Of a stretch of DNA of 46,830 nt, positions 13,630-22,013 are shown piece by piece; the first letter of the stretch is position 1; each line of letters opens with the position of its first letter. The position numbers were made by a program, and so were the translations under genes. The notes beneath the pieces were generated by a model. It made no database searches, was not told the origin of the DNA, and saw only the letters and a program-made list of their open reading frames with translations. This DNA comes from Zipacnadum sp036504235 (GTDB lineage Bacteria > Armatimonadota > Zipacnadia > Zipacnadales > Zipacnadaceae), in NCBI GenBank assembly GCA_036504235.1, contig DASXVN010000004.1, forward strand, positions 1-46,830, in the 5' to 3' direction.

Positions 13630-14587
13630 TCCCCGGATCGTCACCCTGCAACGCTTGTCTGACCGGCTCGGCGTCGGCCTGGACGAACTGAACGAGTGGG
13701 CTGAACGCGGCGACGACGGCTACTCCCGTTTCATCAGCCACAAAGGCACGAAACCTCGCGATATCGACAACCCCCTTCATCGCCTCAAGGACATCCAACG
13801 GCTCATCAATGAACGCCTGCTCAGGAGCATGCTGACATTCCCAAAGCACGTCCGGGGAGGCGTACGCGGCCAGCATATCGGACGCGTCGGGTCCGTTCAC
13901 GTCGGCAAGAAATACGTCGTGGTTGTGGATGTCCGCAAGCTCTACCCGTCCATCCACTATGAACGCGTCCTCCACTTCTGGACTCACGATGCCGAGTGCT
14001 CACCCAAAGTCGGACGCCTTCTTACGCGCCTGACTACGTGCCGAAGCTCACTACCAACAGGCGCTCCGACAAGTCTGCATATCGCGAATCTGATCCTATC
14101 TCCGATCGACCAGCGCATTGTCGGGTTCTGCCAAGAGCGGCATCTTTCCTACACGAGATGGGTAGATGACATCGTTGTGTCCGGGGATGCGTCCCCCGGC
14201 ATGATCGAGTCCTTCGTGACTGACGTGCTTCGAGAGCACAAGCTGCGCGTGTCCGGCGATAAGGTTCGCAGGCTGAGCATCACCGGAGACGCCGAAGCAT
14301 TGATCTTCAAGAAGATTGACGTTAGCCAGCCTCGCCCTCGGGCGGCCTCGCAGTACGCATCTGACGTCCTATCCGAGACGCGTGAGGCTATAGGCGCCAT
14401 TGAGCGGTTGGGGCATTGCGACGAGACCGAGGCAATCTGCCGGCGTGTGCTTTCGCGGATAGGCTTCATCCGGCTGATTCAGGGCCGAACCTCGGTCCGA
14501 CTTCGAAAAGCCCACGCCGAGCTCCGTGCGCTGCGGCGCACAAAGAAGGCTGAAGCCAAAGCGGCGCACCCCGCTGGACCGCACTAG
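13577..14587 (+). CDS. Retron-like reverse transcriptase
   Basis: A 336-residue RNA-directed DNA polymerase. In order: YSRFISHKGTKPRDIDNP and LKDIQRLI (RT1-2 region, residues 49-77); a His at 108 in GSVHVGKK, at the position of the retron motif-X His; VVVDVRKLYPSI with catalytic Asp118; LPTGAPTS (159-166, RT4); YTRWVDDIVVSG with catalytic Asp197 and Asp198; and RRLSITGD (ITG at 235-237), where retrons usually have VTG. Length and layout fit a retron RT; there is no maturase domain or endonuclease. The usual Tyr of the YxDD box is Trp195, which is uncommon. The ATG lies inside the HTH gene, in another frame, without an obvious ribosome-binding site, suggesting translational coupling. Confidence 0.88.
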   Translation: MKRKRSRLPAPSKRPSHSPRIVTLQRLSDRLGVGLDELNEWAERGDDGYSRFISHKGTKPRDIDNPLHRLKDIQRLINERLLRSMLTFPKHVRGGVRGQHIGRVGSVHVGKKYVVVVDVRKLYPSIHYERVLHFWTHDAECSPKVGRLLTRLTTCRSSLPTGAPTSLHIANLILSPIDQRIVGFCQERHLSYTRWVDDIVVSGDASPGMIESFVTDVLREHKLRVSGDKVRRLSITGDAEALIFKKIDVSQPRPRAASQYASDVLSETREAIGAIERLGHCDETEAICRRVLSRIGFIRLIQGRTSVRLRKAHAELRALRRTKKAEAKAAHPAGPH

Positions 14588-14597
14588 CGCCCTTCTC

Positions 14598-15059
14598 CTA
14601 CCCGCAGCTACACCCACACCCACAGCCGCAGCCTCCGGCTAGTTTCGCGCCTAGGGCCTTTAGCGCTTCAGTGGCTGCTTCGTCCGGCATCCCCACGACC
14701 AGCACCGGCTCGGCGGCTCTTTGTAGCTTCAGGCTGGCGGCTAGGGAGATTAGGCTGTCTATCGCTTTGCCGCCGCCGCCGTGGGTTATGAATCCGGCGT
14801 ACGGCTTGTCGGTGATGCTGCCCTGGGTGGGGTAGAATACGCGGTCGAAGAAGTCCTTGAGGCCGCCGCCGATGTAGCTGAAGGCGTCGTAGGAGCCGAG
14901 GGCTACGGCGTCGCAGGCGACCAGCTCCGCCGGGCCGGCTTGCGACCACTCGCGCAGCAGGACGTCCGCGCCGGCCGCGGTGGCGCCCGCCGCTACCGCC
15001 TCGGCGGCCGCTTTGGTGTTGCCGGTCATGCTGCAATAGACGACTAGAACCTTGGACAT
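14598..15059 (-). CDS. Flavodoxin-family protein with Cys-Gly tail
   Basis: A 153-residue short-chain flavodoxin. The phosphate-binding loop is SMTGNTK (residues 10-16), preceded by VLVVYC. YDAFSYIGGGLKDFFDR and HGGGGKAIDSL fit the other flavin-binding loops. It would carry electrons through bound FMN. The unusual part is the C-terminus, GGCGCGCGCSCG, with five cysteines alternating with Gly or Ser, a possible metal or iron-sulfur site. The ATG has AAGGAG upstream. It converges on the retron-like RT with only 10 bases between stops. Confidence 0.85.
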   Translation of the reverse strand: MSKVLVVYCSMTGNTKAAAEAVAAGATAAGADVLLREWSQAGPAELVACDAVALGSYDAFSYIGGGLKDFFDRVFYPTQGSITDKPYAGFITHGGGGKAIDSLISLAASLKLQRAAEPVLVVGMPDEAATEALKALGAKLAGGCGCGCGCSCG

Positions 15060-15151
15060 GGTGGGTCTCCTTAGGGAAATGAATTGGTGAGGTTTGCCCT
15101 TTACTCATTCGACGTCAGCGGCGGGTTTCCGCGCCAGGCACCGCAAATACA

Positions 15152-16228
15152 CTACTTGTCCTCCAGGTCCTTTTTGGCCGACTTCAGGTACTTGCCCCAG
15201 GCCCGATCCTTCTTGCGCTTTTCAGCGTAGGACATCTGGTTGAAGGCGGACTCTTCCCGGAGTTTCTGGTAGTTCGCCACGCGCTCCTGGCCCATTTCGC
15301 CGGAGGCCACGGCCTCCCGCACCGCACAGCCGGGCTCGTTGGTGTGGGTGCAGTCTCCATAGCGGCAGCCGGAGGCGAGGGCGGTGAGGTCGGCATAGCT
15401 GCTCTCCAGGCCTTCTTCCGCGTCCAAGACGCCGAATTCGCGCATGCCGGGGTTGTCGATAACCAGCGCGCCGCCCGCCAGGCGGATCAGCTCACGACGA
15501 ACGGTGGTGTGCCGGCCCTCGCCGGTCACACTGACCGCCTTGGTTTCCTGGACCTCCCGGCCCAGCAGATGATTGATCAGCGTGCTCTTGCCCACCCCGG
15601 AGGACCCGACGAAGCAATAGGTCTGGCCCGGCAGCAAGCGCCGCTCGAGATCGTCCACGCCCTCCCGCGTCACGTTGCTCAAGGTCAGGATCGGGGCGGT
15701 GATCCCCGCCGCCCGCATGGCCGCCAACTGCTCCGCCAGGACCGTCCCCGCGGGGTCCAGCAGATCGGTCTTGGTGAGCAGGATATACGGCTCGGCCCCG
15801 CCCTCCGCGACCATTACCAGATAGCGCTCCAGCCGCTTGAGGTTGAAATCAAAGTGGCAGGACTGGACGATGACCGCGTAGTCCACGTTCGCCGCGATCA
15901 TCTGGAAGCCGATAACGTTGCCGGCCAGCTTGCGGCGGAGGCACGTCCGGCGCTCGAGCAGCGCGTGGACCACCGCCACGTCGTCGCCGGACTGCCTCTC
16001 CAGGCACACCCAGTCGCCCACGCACGGCCGCTCGGGGGAGGGGCGAGCGCGCTGCAGATAGCTACCGGCCAGCTTGGCGCGGAAAGGGCCGGTCTGATCC
16101 ACGAGCGTGAGCAGACTACGGTCGACCGCCGCCACGCGGGCGATAGTCTCCGTAGGCTTGCCGGCCATCCGCTGCTCAAACCAGTCGCTCCAGCCGAGTT
16201 CGTTTAGTTCCGGGGGATGGTTGTCCAT
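15152..16228 (-). CDS. rsgA: Ribosome small subunit-dependent GTPase RsgA
   Basis: A 358-residue circularly permuted GTPase that aids late maturation of the 30S ribosomal subunit. Domain order is N-terminal OB fold, GTPase, zinc finger. The G4-type motif LTKTDLL precedes G1 (GSSGVGKSTLIN), as expected for permutation. G3 is DNPGMREFGV. The C-terminal zinc site is CRYGDCTHTNEPGC. I chose the ATG at 16228 (MDNHPPEL), which has GCGGAG upstream and leads directly into the usual LGWSDWFEQ start; the frame extends to 16300 without a ribosome-binding site. Confidence 0.95.
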   Translation of the reverse strand: MDNHPPELNELGWSDWFEQRMAGKPTETIARVAAVDRSLLTLVDQTGPFRAKLAGSYLQRARPSPERPCVGDWVCLERQSGDDVAVVHALLERRTCLRRKLAGNVIGFQMIAANVDYAVIVQSCHFDFNLKRLERYLVMVAEGGAEPYILLTKTDLLDPAGTVLAEQLAAMRAAGITAPILTLSNVTREGVDDLERRLLPGQTYCFVGSSGVGKSTLINHLLGREVQETKAVSVTGEGRHTTVRRELIRLAGGALVIDNPGMREFGVLDAEEGLESSYADLTALASGCRYGDCTHTNEPGCAVREAVASGEMGQERVANYQKLREESAFNQMSYAEKRKKDRAWGKYLKSAKKDLEDK

Positions 16229-16312
16229 GTGTCTCCGCCCTCTAGGCTTGGGGCTTGGCACATGGATTATAGCACTTTCTCTTTCTGCAAGCCCCAACAC
16301 CGCTGCCCTTCC

Positions 16313-16341
16313 TTGACCCCCCCCACCCCCTAGGCTACAAT
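16313..16341 (+). promoter_or_regulatory. Promoter of gatA
   Basis: TTGACC (16313-16318), 17-base C-rich spacer, TACAAT (16336-16341). The architecture and spacer composition are nearly the same as in the gatC promoter, so the two genes may be expressed in parallel although separated. Confidence 0.75.
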
Positions 16342-16376
16342 GTTGGGCATTACTCTGGCTTGGAATGGGACCCCCT

Positions 16377-17837
16377 ATGGAACTGTTTGAACTCTCCGCT
16401 CATGAACTGGCTGCCGGGCTGGCGGCGCGCGAATATTCGGCTCGCGAGGTAACGGACGCGCATCTGGAGCGCATCCAGGCGGTGGAGCCGCGCGTGCGGG
16501 CCTTTTTGCACCTCACCCCCGAGGCGGCGCGGGAGCATGCCGACGATCTGGACCGGCGCCGGGCCGCGGGCGAGGCCCTGCCGCCACTGGCCGGCGTGCC
16601 CATCGCCCACAAGGACCTCTTCTGCACCCGCGGCGTGCCCACCACCTGCGGCTCGCGGATTCTGGAGAATTTCGTGCCGCCCTATGACGCCACCGTGGTG
16701 GCCCGCTGCCGCGCCGCGGAGCTGCCGGTGGTCGGCAAGACTAATATGGACGAGTTCGCCATGGGCTCCTCCACGGAGAATTCGGCCTTCCAGGTGACCG
16801 CGAACCCCTGGGACCTGGAGCGCGTGCCGGGCGGGTCCTCGGGCGGGAGCGCGGCCGCCGTGGCGGCGCGGGAGGCTCCGCTGGCCCTGGGCACCGATAC
16901 CGGCGGCTCGATTCGCCAGCCAGCCTCGCTGTGCGGACTGGTGGGGATGAAGCCGACCTATGGGCGGGTCTCGCGCTACGGCGTGGTGGCCTACGCCTCC
17001 TCGCTGGATCAGGTCGGGCCCTTCGCGCGCAACGTGACCGACTGCGCCATGCTGCTGGGGATCATCGCCGGGCACGATCCGCATGACGCCACCAGCGCCA
17101 CCGACGCGCCGCCGGATTACGTCGCGGAGATGCGCCGGGGCGTCGCGGGCCTCAAGGCGGGGCTGCCGAAGGAGCTGTTCGGCGAGGGGATTGACCCGGA
17201 GGTGAAGAGCACGATCCTGGCCGCCGTGGACCGGCTGCAGGCGCTGGGCGTGGAGTGCGAGGAAGTCGAGATGCCGCATGTGGACTACTCGCTGCCCTGC
17301 TACTACATCATCGCGCCAGCGGAGTGCTCCTCGAACCTGGCGCGCTACGACGGCGTCCGCTACGGCCACCGCACCGCCGAGCCGGTGAGCGACATCTACG
17401 ATCTGTTCAGCAAGTCGCGGGCGGAGGCCTTCGGCCCCGAGGTGCGCCTGCGGATCATGCTGGGGACCTACACGCTGAGCGCGGGGTACTACGACGCCTA
17501 CTACCTGAAGGCGCTGAAGGTGCGCACACTGATCAAGAGCGACTTTGACCGGGCCTTCGAGAAGTATGACGTGCTGCTCTCGCCGACCTCACCGACCACG
17601 GCCTTCAAGATCGGCGAGAAGGCGGACGACCCGATCGCGATGAAGCTGGCGGACATCTGCACGATCCCGGTAAACCTGGCGGGGCTGCCGGGCATGAGCC
17701 TCCCCTGCGGCTTCGCCGGCGGCCTGCCGGTAGGCATGCAGATAATCGGCAAGCCCTTCGGCGAAGCGGAGATGCTGCGGGTAGCGTACGCGTATGAGCA
17801 GGCGGAGGAGTGGGTGGGGAGGACGGCCAGCATCTAG
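16377..17837 (+). CDS. gatA: Asp-tRNA(Asn)/Glu-tRNA(Gln) amidotransferase subunit A
   Basis: A 486-residue amidase subunit of GatCAB that releases ammonia from glutamine for transamidation on the tRNA. The amidase-signature triad is complete: Lys79 in HKDLF, the cis-Ser at 154 in GGSSGGSAAAV, and nucleophile Ser178 in TDTGGSIRQPA. With the ATG at 16377 these residues take exactly the K79/S154/S178 numbering known from Staphylococcus GatA, which supports this start over the ATG at 16365. GGAATGGGA lies at proper distance. The AAA ATPase gene follows after 36 bases. Confidence 0.96.
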   Translation: MELFELSAHELAAGLAAREYSAREVTDAHLERIQAVEPRVRAFLHLTPEAAREHADDLDRRRAAGEALPPLAGVPIAHKDLFCTRGVPTTCGSRILENFVPPYDATVVARCRAAELPVVGKTNMDEFAMGSSTENSAFQVTANPWDLERVPGGSSGGSAAAVAAREAPLALGTDTGGSIRQPASLCGLVGMKPTYGRVSRYGVVAYASSLDQVGPFARNVTDCAMLLGIIAGHDPHDATSATDAPPDYVAEMRRGVAGLKAGLPKELFGEGIDPEVKSTILAAVDRLQALGVECEEVEMPHVDYSLPCYYIIAPAECSSNLARYDGVRYGHRTAEPVSDIYDLFSKSRAEAFGPEVRLRIMLGTYTLSAGYYDAYYLKALKVRTLIKSDFDRAFEKYDVLLSPTSPTTAFKIGEKADDPIAMKLADICTIPVNLAGLPGMSLPCGFAGGLPVGMQIIGKPFGEAEMLRVAYAYEQAEEWVGRTASI

Positions 17838-17873
17838 GGTCGCCTTCGGGCAGAAGCCAAAGGAGAAGAAAAC

Positions 17874-19139
17874 GTGAGCGTCAAAGCAGAAGCCCGAGCG
17901 TCGGTGCCCCGGATTGAAAGGTTGACTGTTCGAAACTACAGGGCCCTGCGTGACCTGGACCTCAGGGACCTAACACCTTTCACCGTGTTTCTCGGCCCTA
18001 ATGGCAGCGGCAAATCCACCATTTTCGACGTTTTTGCCTTTCTATCAGAGTGCTTCACTGTTACTGGGGGACTTCGCCAAGCCTGGGACAAGCGAGGGCG
18101 CTTCAAGGAGCTTCGCACACGAGGCGCGGAAGGGCCGATCGTCTTTGAATTGCGATATCGGGAAAGCGCTGACCGCCCGGCGATGACCTACCATTTGGCG
18201 ATCGACGAGAATGAGCTGGGGCCATATGTCGCTGAGGAGTCTCTGCGTTGGCGACGAGGCAGTCACGGGAGGCCCTTCAAATTCCTAGATTTCCACAATG
18301 GAAGCGGGTTGGTCTTCAGTGGCGAAGAGCCGGACGATGAGCGTGCGGAACGCATCGAGGAGAAGATGGACTCGCCGGAGACCCTCGCCGTCAGCACCCT
18401 AGGACAGCTAGCGCGGCATCCGCGCGTGAGCGCGCTGCGCCGCTTCATCACGGGGTGGTATCTCTCATACTTGACTGCCGACGCAACTCGGGGCGCACCT
18501 GAGGCCGGACCGGCGGAGAGGCTTTCCGTCACCGGACACAACCTGCCGAACGTGATTCAGTACCTCAAAGAGAGACACGGCAACCGTCTGGAGCAGATAC
18601 TGCGGGTGTTGCGTTCGCGCGTGCCTCGCCTAGAGAGGGTGGATGCAGAGTTGATGCAGGATGGACGTCTGCTGCTGCAGCTCAAAGATGCTCCCTTTGA
18701 TCGCCCAATCCTCTCCCGATTTGCCTCCGATGGCACCCTGAAGCTCCTGTCCTATCTTGTCGTTCTGCTAGACCCGGACCCGCCCCAGTTGATCGGAATT
18801 GAAGAGCCGGAAAACCAGCTACATCCACGTCTCCTTCCGGGATTGGCCGAGGAGTGCCGCGTGGCCTCTGCCCTGACACAATTGCTAGTGACGACGCACT
18901 CGCCCGATTTTGTGTCTGAAGTGCGTGCTTCCGAGTTGTGGGTGTTGTACCGTAACGAGGCGGGATACACACAAGCCATGCGGGCTTCCGACATGCCGGG
19001 AATTCCCGATTTCCTGGCAGAAGGCGCAAACCTGGGCAGCCTTTGGCGAGAAGGGTATCTGGCGGTCGGCGACCCCCTTACAAACGCGGGAGGCCCCACG
19101 CAACCGTCTTTCCCAGGCTTGACCATATCCGAGGAGTGA
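17874..19139 (+). CDS. AAA/ABC-type ATPase (COG4637-like), probable defence module
   Basis: A 421-residue SMC/RecF/OLD-type ATPase. The N-terminal strand IERLTVRNYRALRDLDL is followed by Walker A GPNGSGKST (41-49) and FDVFAFLSEC. The C-terminal half has a signature-like segment SRFASDGTLKLLSYLVVLL, Walker B IGIEEPENQLHP with Glu310/Glu311, and the switch His342 in LLVTTHSPDF. It lacks a fused TOPRIM domain; the downstream DUF4276 gene probably supplies it. The start is GTG at 17874 behind AAAGGAG. Base composition is lower in GC than gatA, consistent with acquisition. Two-gene ATPase plus TOPRIM-like modules are a recurrent anti-phage design; function here is inferred. Confidence 0.85.
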   Translation: MSVKAEARASVPRIERLTVRNYRALRDLDLRDLTPFTVFLGPNGSGKSTIFDVFAFLSECFTVTGGLRQAWDKRGRFKELRTRGAEGPIVFELRYRESADRPAMTYHLAIDENELGPYVAEESLRWRRGSHGRPFKFLDFHNGSGLVFSGEEPDDERAERIEEKMDSPETLAVSTLGQLARHPRVSALRRFITGWYLSYLTADATRGAPEAGPAERLSVTGHNLPNVIQYLKERHGNRLEQILRVLRSRVPRLERVDAELMQDGRLLLQLKDAPFDRPILSRFASDGTLKLLSYLVVLLDPDPPQLIGIEEPENQLHPRLLPGLAEECRVASALTQLLVTTHSPDFVSEVRASELWVLYRNEAGYTQAMRASDMPGIPDFLAEGANLGSLWREGYLAVGDPLTNAGGPTQPSFPGLTISEE

Positions 19140-19144
19140 GCCGA

Positions 19145-19765
19145 GTGCATCTGGAGATTCTTGTCGAGGAGCCTTCCGTCGAATCGGCGCTCAGCAAAAT
19201 CCTGCCTAGAATACTGCCCGACCATACGTTCTCGATTCACGCATTTTCCGGCAAGCAGGATCTTCTCGGGAAGCTGCCCGGTCGGTTGCGGGGGTACCGG
19301 CGCTGGTTGCCGAAGGACACTCGAATTGTGGTGCTGGTGGACAAAGACTGCAATGACTGCCTCCAACTCAAGTCCGAATTGGAGCAGCAAGCGCGCCGAG
19401 CCGGCTTTGCCACCAAGTCCTCCCCCGGGAGCTCTGGCAGTTTCCAGGTGCTGAACCGCATCGCCGTTGAGGAACTCGAAGCCTGGTTCTTCGGAGATGT
19501 GGAGGCGTTGGCTGAGGCGTACCCTAGACTGCCACAGACCCTCGCCCAACAGCGTGGCTACCGCGACCCCGATCATATTGCCGGTGGCACTTGGGAGAAA
19601 CTGGAGAGACTATTGTACAGATACGGCTACTACCCTACCGGAATGCCGAAGATTGAGGTCGCCAAAGCCGTCTCGGAGAAGATGGACCCCGCACGCAATC
19701 GCTCGCATAGCTTCCGAGTTTTTCGATCAGGGCTGTTGGCTTTGGTCGGTGCCCCGGACTCCTGA
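19145..19765 (+). CDS. DUF4276 family protein (TOPRIM-like), partner of the ATPase
   Basis: A 206-residue protein. The N-terminal LEILVEEPSVESAL carries the acidic Glu8/Glu9, and RIVVLVDKDCNDC carries Asp66 and Asp68, a DxD pair. This combination of an early Glu and a DxD after a hydrophobic strand is what TOPRIM-type metal sites show, and the overall pattern fits DUF4276 (EELEAWFFGDVEAL in the middle is also typical). I chose GTG at 19145, five bases after the ATPase stop, with GAGGAG upstream; the frame itself is open from 19043 inside the ATPase gene. It probably acts as the nuclease or effector of the pair. Confidence 0.8.
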   Translation: MHLEILVEEPSVESALSKILPRILPDHTFSIHAFSGKQDLLGKLPGRLRGYRRWLPKDTRIVVLVDKDCNDCLQLKSELEQQARRAGFATKSSPGSSGSFQVLNRIAVEELEAWFFGDVEALAEAYPRLPQTLAQQRGYRDPDHIAGGTWEKLERLLYRYGYYPTGMPKIEVAKAVSEKMDPARNRSHSFRVFRSGLLALVGAPDS

Positions 19766-19774
19766 CCATCTCCG

Positions 19775-20698
19775 CTACGGCCCCGCCGCCGGCGCCTTGA
19801 GGCGCTCCGTTAGCCACTCTACCAGTTCCGTGCGGGTGTATATATCGGCTGCGCCGTGGCCCTGGTCCGGCCGGGGGAGCATGGCTACCGGGACCCCGGC
19901 GGCTTGTAGTTCGGCTTGCATGGATAGGGCTTGCTCGGGAGGGACCAGCTGGTCCAGGAGGCCGTAGACCAGCATCGTGGGCGGGGCCGCGGCCGTCACG
20001 CGGTTGATCGGCGAGGCCTGCGCGTAGAGGTCCGGAAGCTGCTCGGGGGAGCCGCCGAGGAACTTGCCCAGCATGCGCCGCAGGGCGTTGGGGCCACGCT
20101 GATGGGGCGCGCCAGGCCGGAACTGGGTTATCGCGAGCAGGTCCGTCGGCCCGGCGAGCGAGGCCGCTGCCGTCACCAGGCAGGAGAGCTGCCGGCCGTG
20201 GCTGTCCCGGTCCGTCGCGGTAGTCGGCTCGGTCGCCACCATCAACGCCAGATACCCCCCCGCCGAACCGCCGAGCACCGCCAGCCGATCCGGGTCCAGC
20301 TTGTACTGCGCCGCGTGGGCGCGGACCCAGCGCACCGCCGCCAGGCAATCATCCACGGCCGCCGGATACGGCGCCTGGTCGGAGAGGCGGTAATCAATCG
20401 GGACACAGGCGACTCCCGGGCGGACATAGAACGAAAGCCCCGGGTAGTGGAATTCGGCCCGGCTGCCACTCTCCCAGCCCCCGCCATGGATCATGATCAC
20501 GGCGGGAAAAGGCCCCGGGCCGGGGGGAAGCGCCACGTCGAGTTGGAGGGAAAGGCCGTCGGGCCGGGCGTACTCCACCCCGGAGTACGTGCGCGACCGG
20601 TCGGGGGGCGAGTCGGCGGGGCCCGCGCCTCCGCTGCAGCCCGAGACCACAGCGAGGGCGAATAGCATGAGCATATTCACAGACAAAGGGCGAGGCAT
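19775..20698 (-). CDS. Lipoprotein alpha/beta hydrolase (BD-FAE-like esterase)
   Basis: A 307-residue exported esterase. The signal peptide ends in a lipobox (VVSGC). The oxyanion motif is HGGGWESGSR, the nucleophile is in LGGSAGGYLAL, the Asp in YGLLDQLVPPEQ, and the His in QGHGAADIY. This set matches the BD-FAE/carboxylesterase-type lipases active on acetylated or feruloylated sugars. The ATG follows AGGAGGG. It converges on the DUF4276 gene with nine bases between them. Confidence 0.85.
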   Translation of the reverse strand: MPRPLSVNMLMLFALAVVSGCSGGAGPADSPPDRSRTYSGVEYARPDGLSLQLDVALPPGPGPFPAVIMIHGGGWESGSRAEFHYPGLSFYVRPGVACVPIDYRLSDQAPYPAAVDDCLAAVRWVRAHAAQYKLDPDRLAVLGGSAGGYLALMVATEPTTATDRDSHGRQLSCLVTAAASLAGPTDLLAITQFRPGAPHQRGPNALRRMLGKFLGGSPEQLPDLYAQASPINRVTAAAPPTMLVYGLLDQLVPPEQALSMQAELQAAGVPVAMLPRPDQGHGAADIYTRTELVEWLTERLKAPAAGP

Positions 20699-20825
20699 GG
20701 GACCCTCCTGAGAGCTGAGTTGGATCAGGCGCGCGCGCGCTGCTAGTAGAGACGTAGGGGTGGCCGCGTGGTTCCCTAGCGAGGAGCCGGTAAGCGGCGC
20801 ATGAGGGGTATCGCCCCCCGGCGTG

Positions 20826-20834
20826 TGGTATACT
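20826..20834 (+). promoter_or_regulatory. Extended -10 promoter
   Basis: TGG-TATACT forms an extended -10 about 34 bases upstream of the ATG of the next gene. No good -35 is seen, which extended -10 promoters can lack. Confidence 0.45.
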
Positions 20835-20867
20835 GGAGGGCGATTGCTGCATCTCGGGAGGACTGCT

Positions 20868-21929
20868 ATGGACGCCGGACGGTTGAATTGCCCGCAGTGT
20901 GGGGCGCCGATTTACTATACTGATGACCGGTGCTTGGCGTGCGGGGTGGCGCTGGATGATGGGCAGTTGGCGGCTTCCGGAGGCAAACCGCCGGCGGCGC
21001 CGCGTGTGGAGGTGCCCTACCAGGTCGCGCCGGGGGCCTTGGCGTGGGACCCGCTGACGCTGGGGGCGGGCGGCGGCTTTTTTGAGCGGCTCAGCCGCGG
21101 CTGGAGCTTCCTGGGGCAGGCGTGGAATCTCCTGGGCCGCGACGGGCGGCTGCTGCTGCCCTCCGTGTTCTCGATGGTGGCGTCCTTCGTCCTGCTGGGA
21201 ATCGCCTTCTTTGTCTTGCGTGGCACCGGCCTGGGGGAGCGGCTCGGCTCGAAATCCCCGGGGGCCCGGTTGCTGATGTACGAGATCATCCTCCCCGTCT
21301 CCCTGGTGATCTACCTGGTGTCGTACTTCTTCCAGGGGATCACGGTGCGGCTGGTGGGCGACATGCTGCAGGGGCGGCGCTGCGACCTCAGTCTCGGGGT
21401 GAAGGATTCGCTCCAGAACCTGGGCGCGCTGGCGATGCTGGCCGGGGCCAGCGCGCTGGTTAGCCTGGTCGCCGGGGCGCTACGCGGCAACGGGCGCGGC
21501 TGGGCGCGGGAGCGCGCCGCCGACGCGGTGGACAGCGCCTGGCATGCGGTGGTGCTGCTGACGCTGCCGATCATCATCCTGGAGGACGTGGGCCTGATCG
21601 CCGCCTTCGGACGGGCCAAGCAGCTCCACGGACGGCATGTCGGCGACCTGCTGGTGGCCTGGTTTGGCGTGGGCCTGCTCAACCGCGTGCTGGGGACAGT
21701 CACGATGGTGCTCGCCGGAGGACTCGCGTTCGGCCTCTACGCGCTGGGCGGAGCGGCGCTGCTGCCGGTGATCATCGGCGTAGTGATCGTCGCCGTGCTG
21801 CTGGTGTCGGTGTTCACCGCCTATCTGAACAGCGCCTACTTCACCTGCCTGTACCTGTGGGCCGCGGCGGCCGAGGCCGCCGGCCAGCCGGTTCCGGCAC
21901 CCGAGCCGCTGGCCGCGTTTGCCTGGTAG
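20868..21929 (+). CDS. Zinc-ribbon multi-pass membrane protein (DUF6159-like)
   Basis: A 353-residue membrane protein. The N-terminal zinc ribbon is CPQCGAPIYYTDDRCLAC (residues 7-24). The membrane part has about six hydrophobic segments, among them LLPSVFSMVASFVLLGIAFF, YEIILPVSLVIYLVSYFF and GVVIVAVLLVSVFTAYL. The C-terminal half, with GITVRLVGDMLQGRR and a block of small residues, resembles DUF6159 membrane proteins. No catalytic motif is visible and function is unknown. The ATG at 20868 has GGGAGG at ideal distance. Confidence 0.75.
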   Translation: MDAGRLNCPQCGAPIYYTDDRCLACGVALDDGQLAASGGKPPAAPRVEVPYQVAPGALAWDPLTLGAGGGFFERLSRGWSFLGQAWNLLGRDGRLLLPSVFSMVASFVLLGIAFFVLRGTGLGERLGSKSPGARLLMYEIILPVSLVIYLVSYFFQGITVRLVGDMLQGRRCDLSLGVKDSLQNLGALAMLAGASALVSLVAGALRGNGRGWARERAADAVDSAWHAVVLLTLPIIILEDVGLIAAFGRAKQLHGRHVGDLLVAWFGVGLLNRVLGTVTMVLAGGLAFGLYALGGAALLPVIIGVVIVAVLLVSVFTAYLNSAYFTCLYLWAAAAEAAGQPVPAPEPLAAFAW

Positions 21930-22013
21930 AAGAGCCGGCTTGCGGCAGGTCTTCTCGCCCCGCGCGCGGAAGGTTTCTCGGTTGCTTTACTCCCCAAGAA
22001 AGCCCGTGCTGTG

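Noticed and set aside
13577..14587. Diversity-generating retroelement or group II intron
   Set aside because: No template/variable repeat pair or target gene with adenine-specific differences was seen, and the RT lacks a maturase/endonuclease region and intron-type flanks.
18001..18186. 61-residue plus-strand frame inside the ATPase gene
   Set aside because: It overlaps the well-supported ATPase frame and has no motif or ribosome-binding site.
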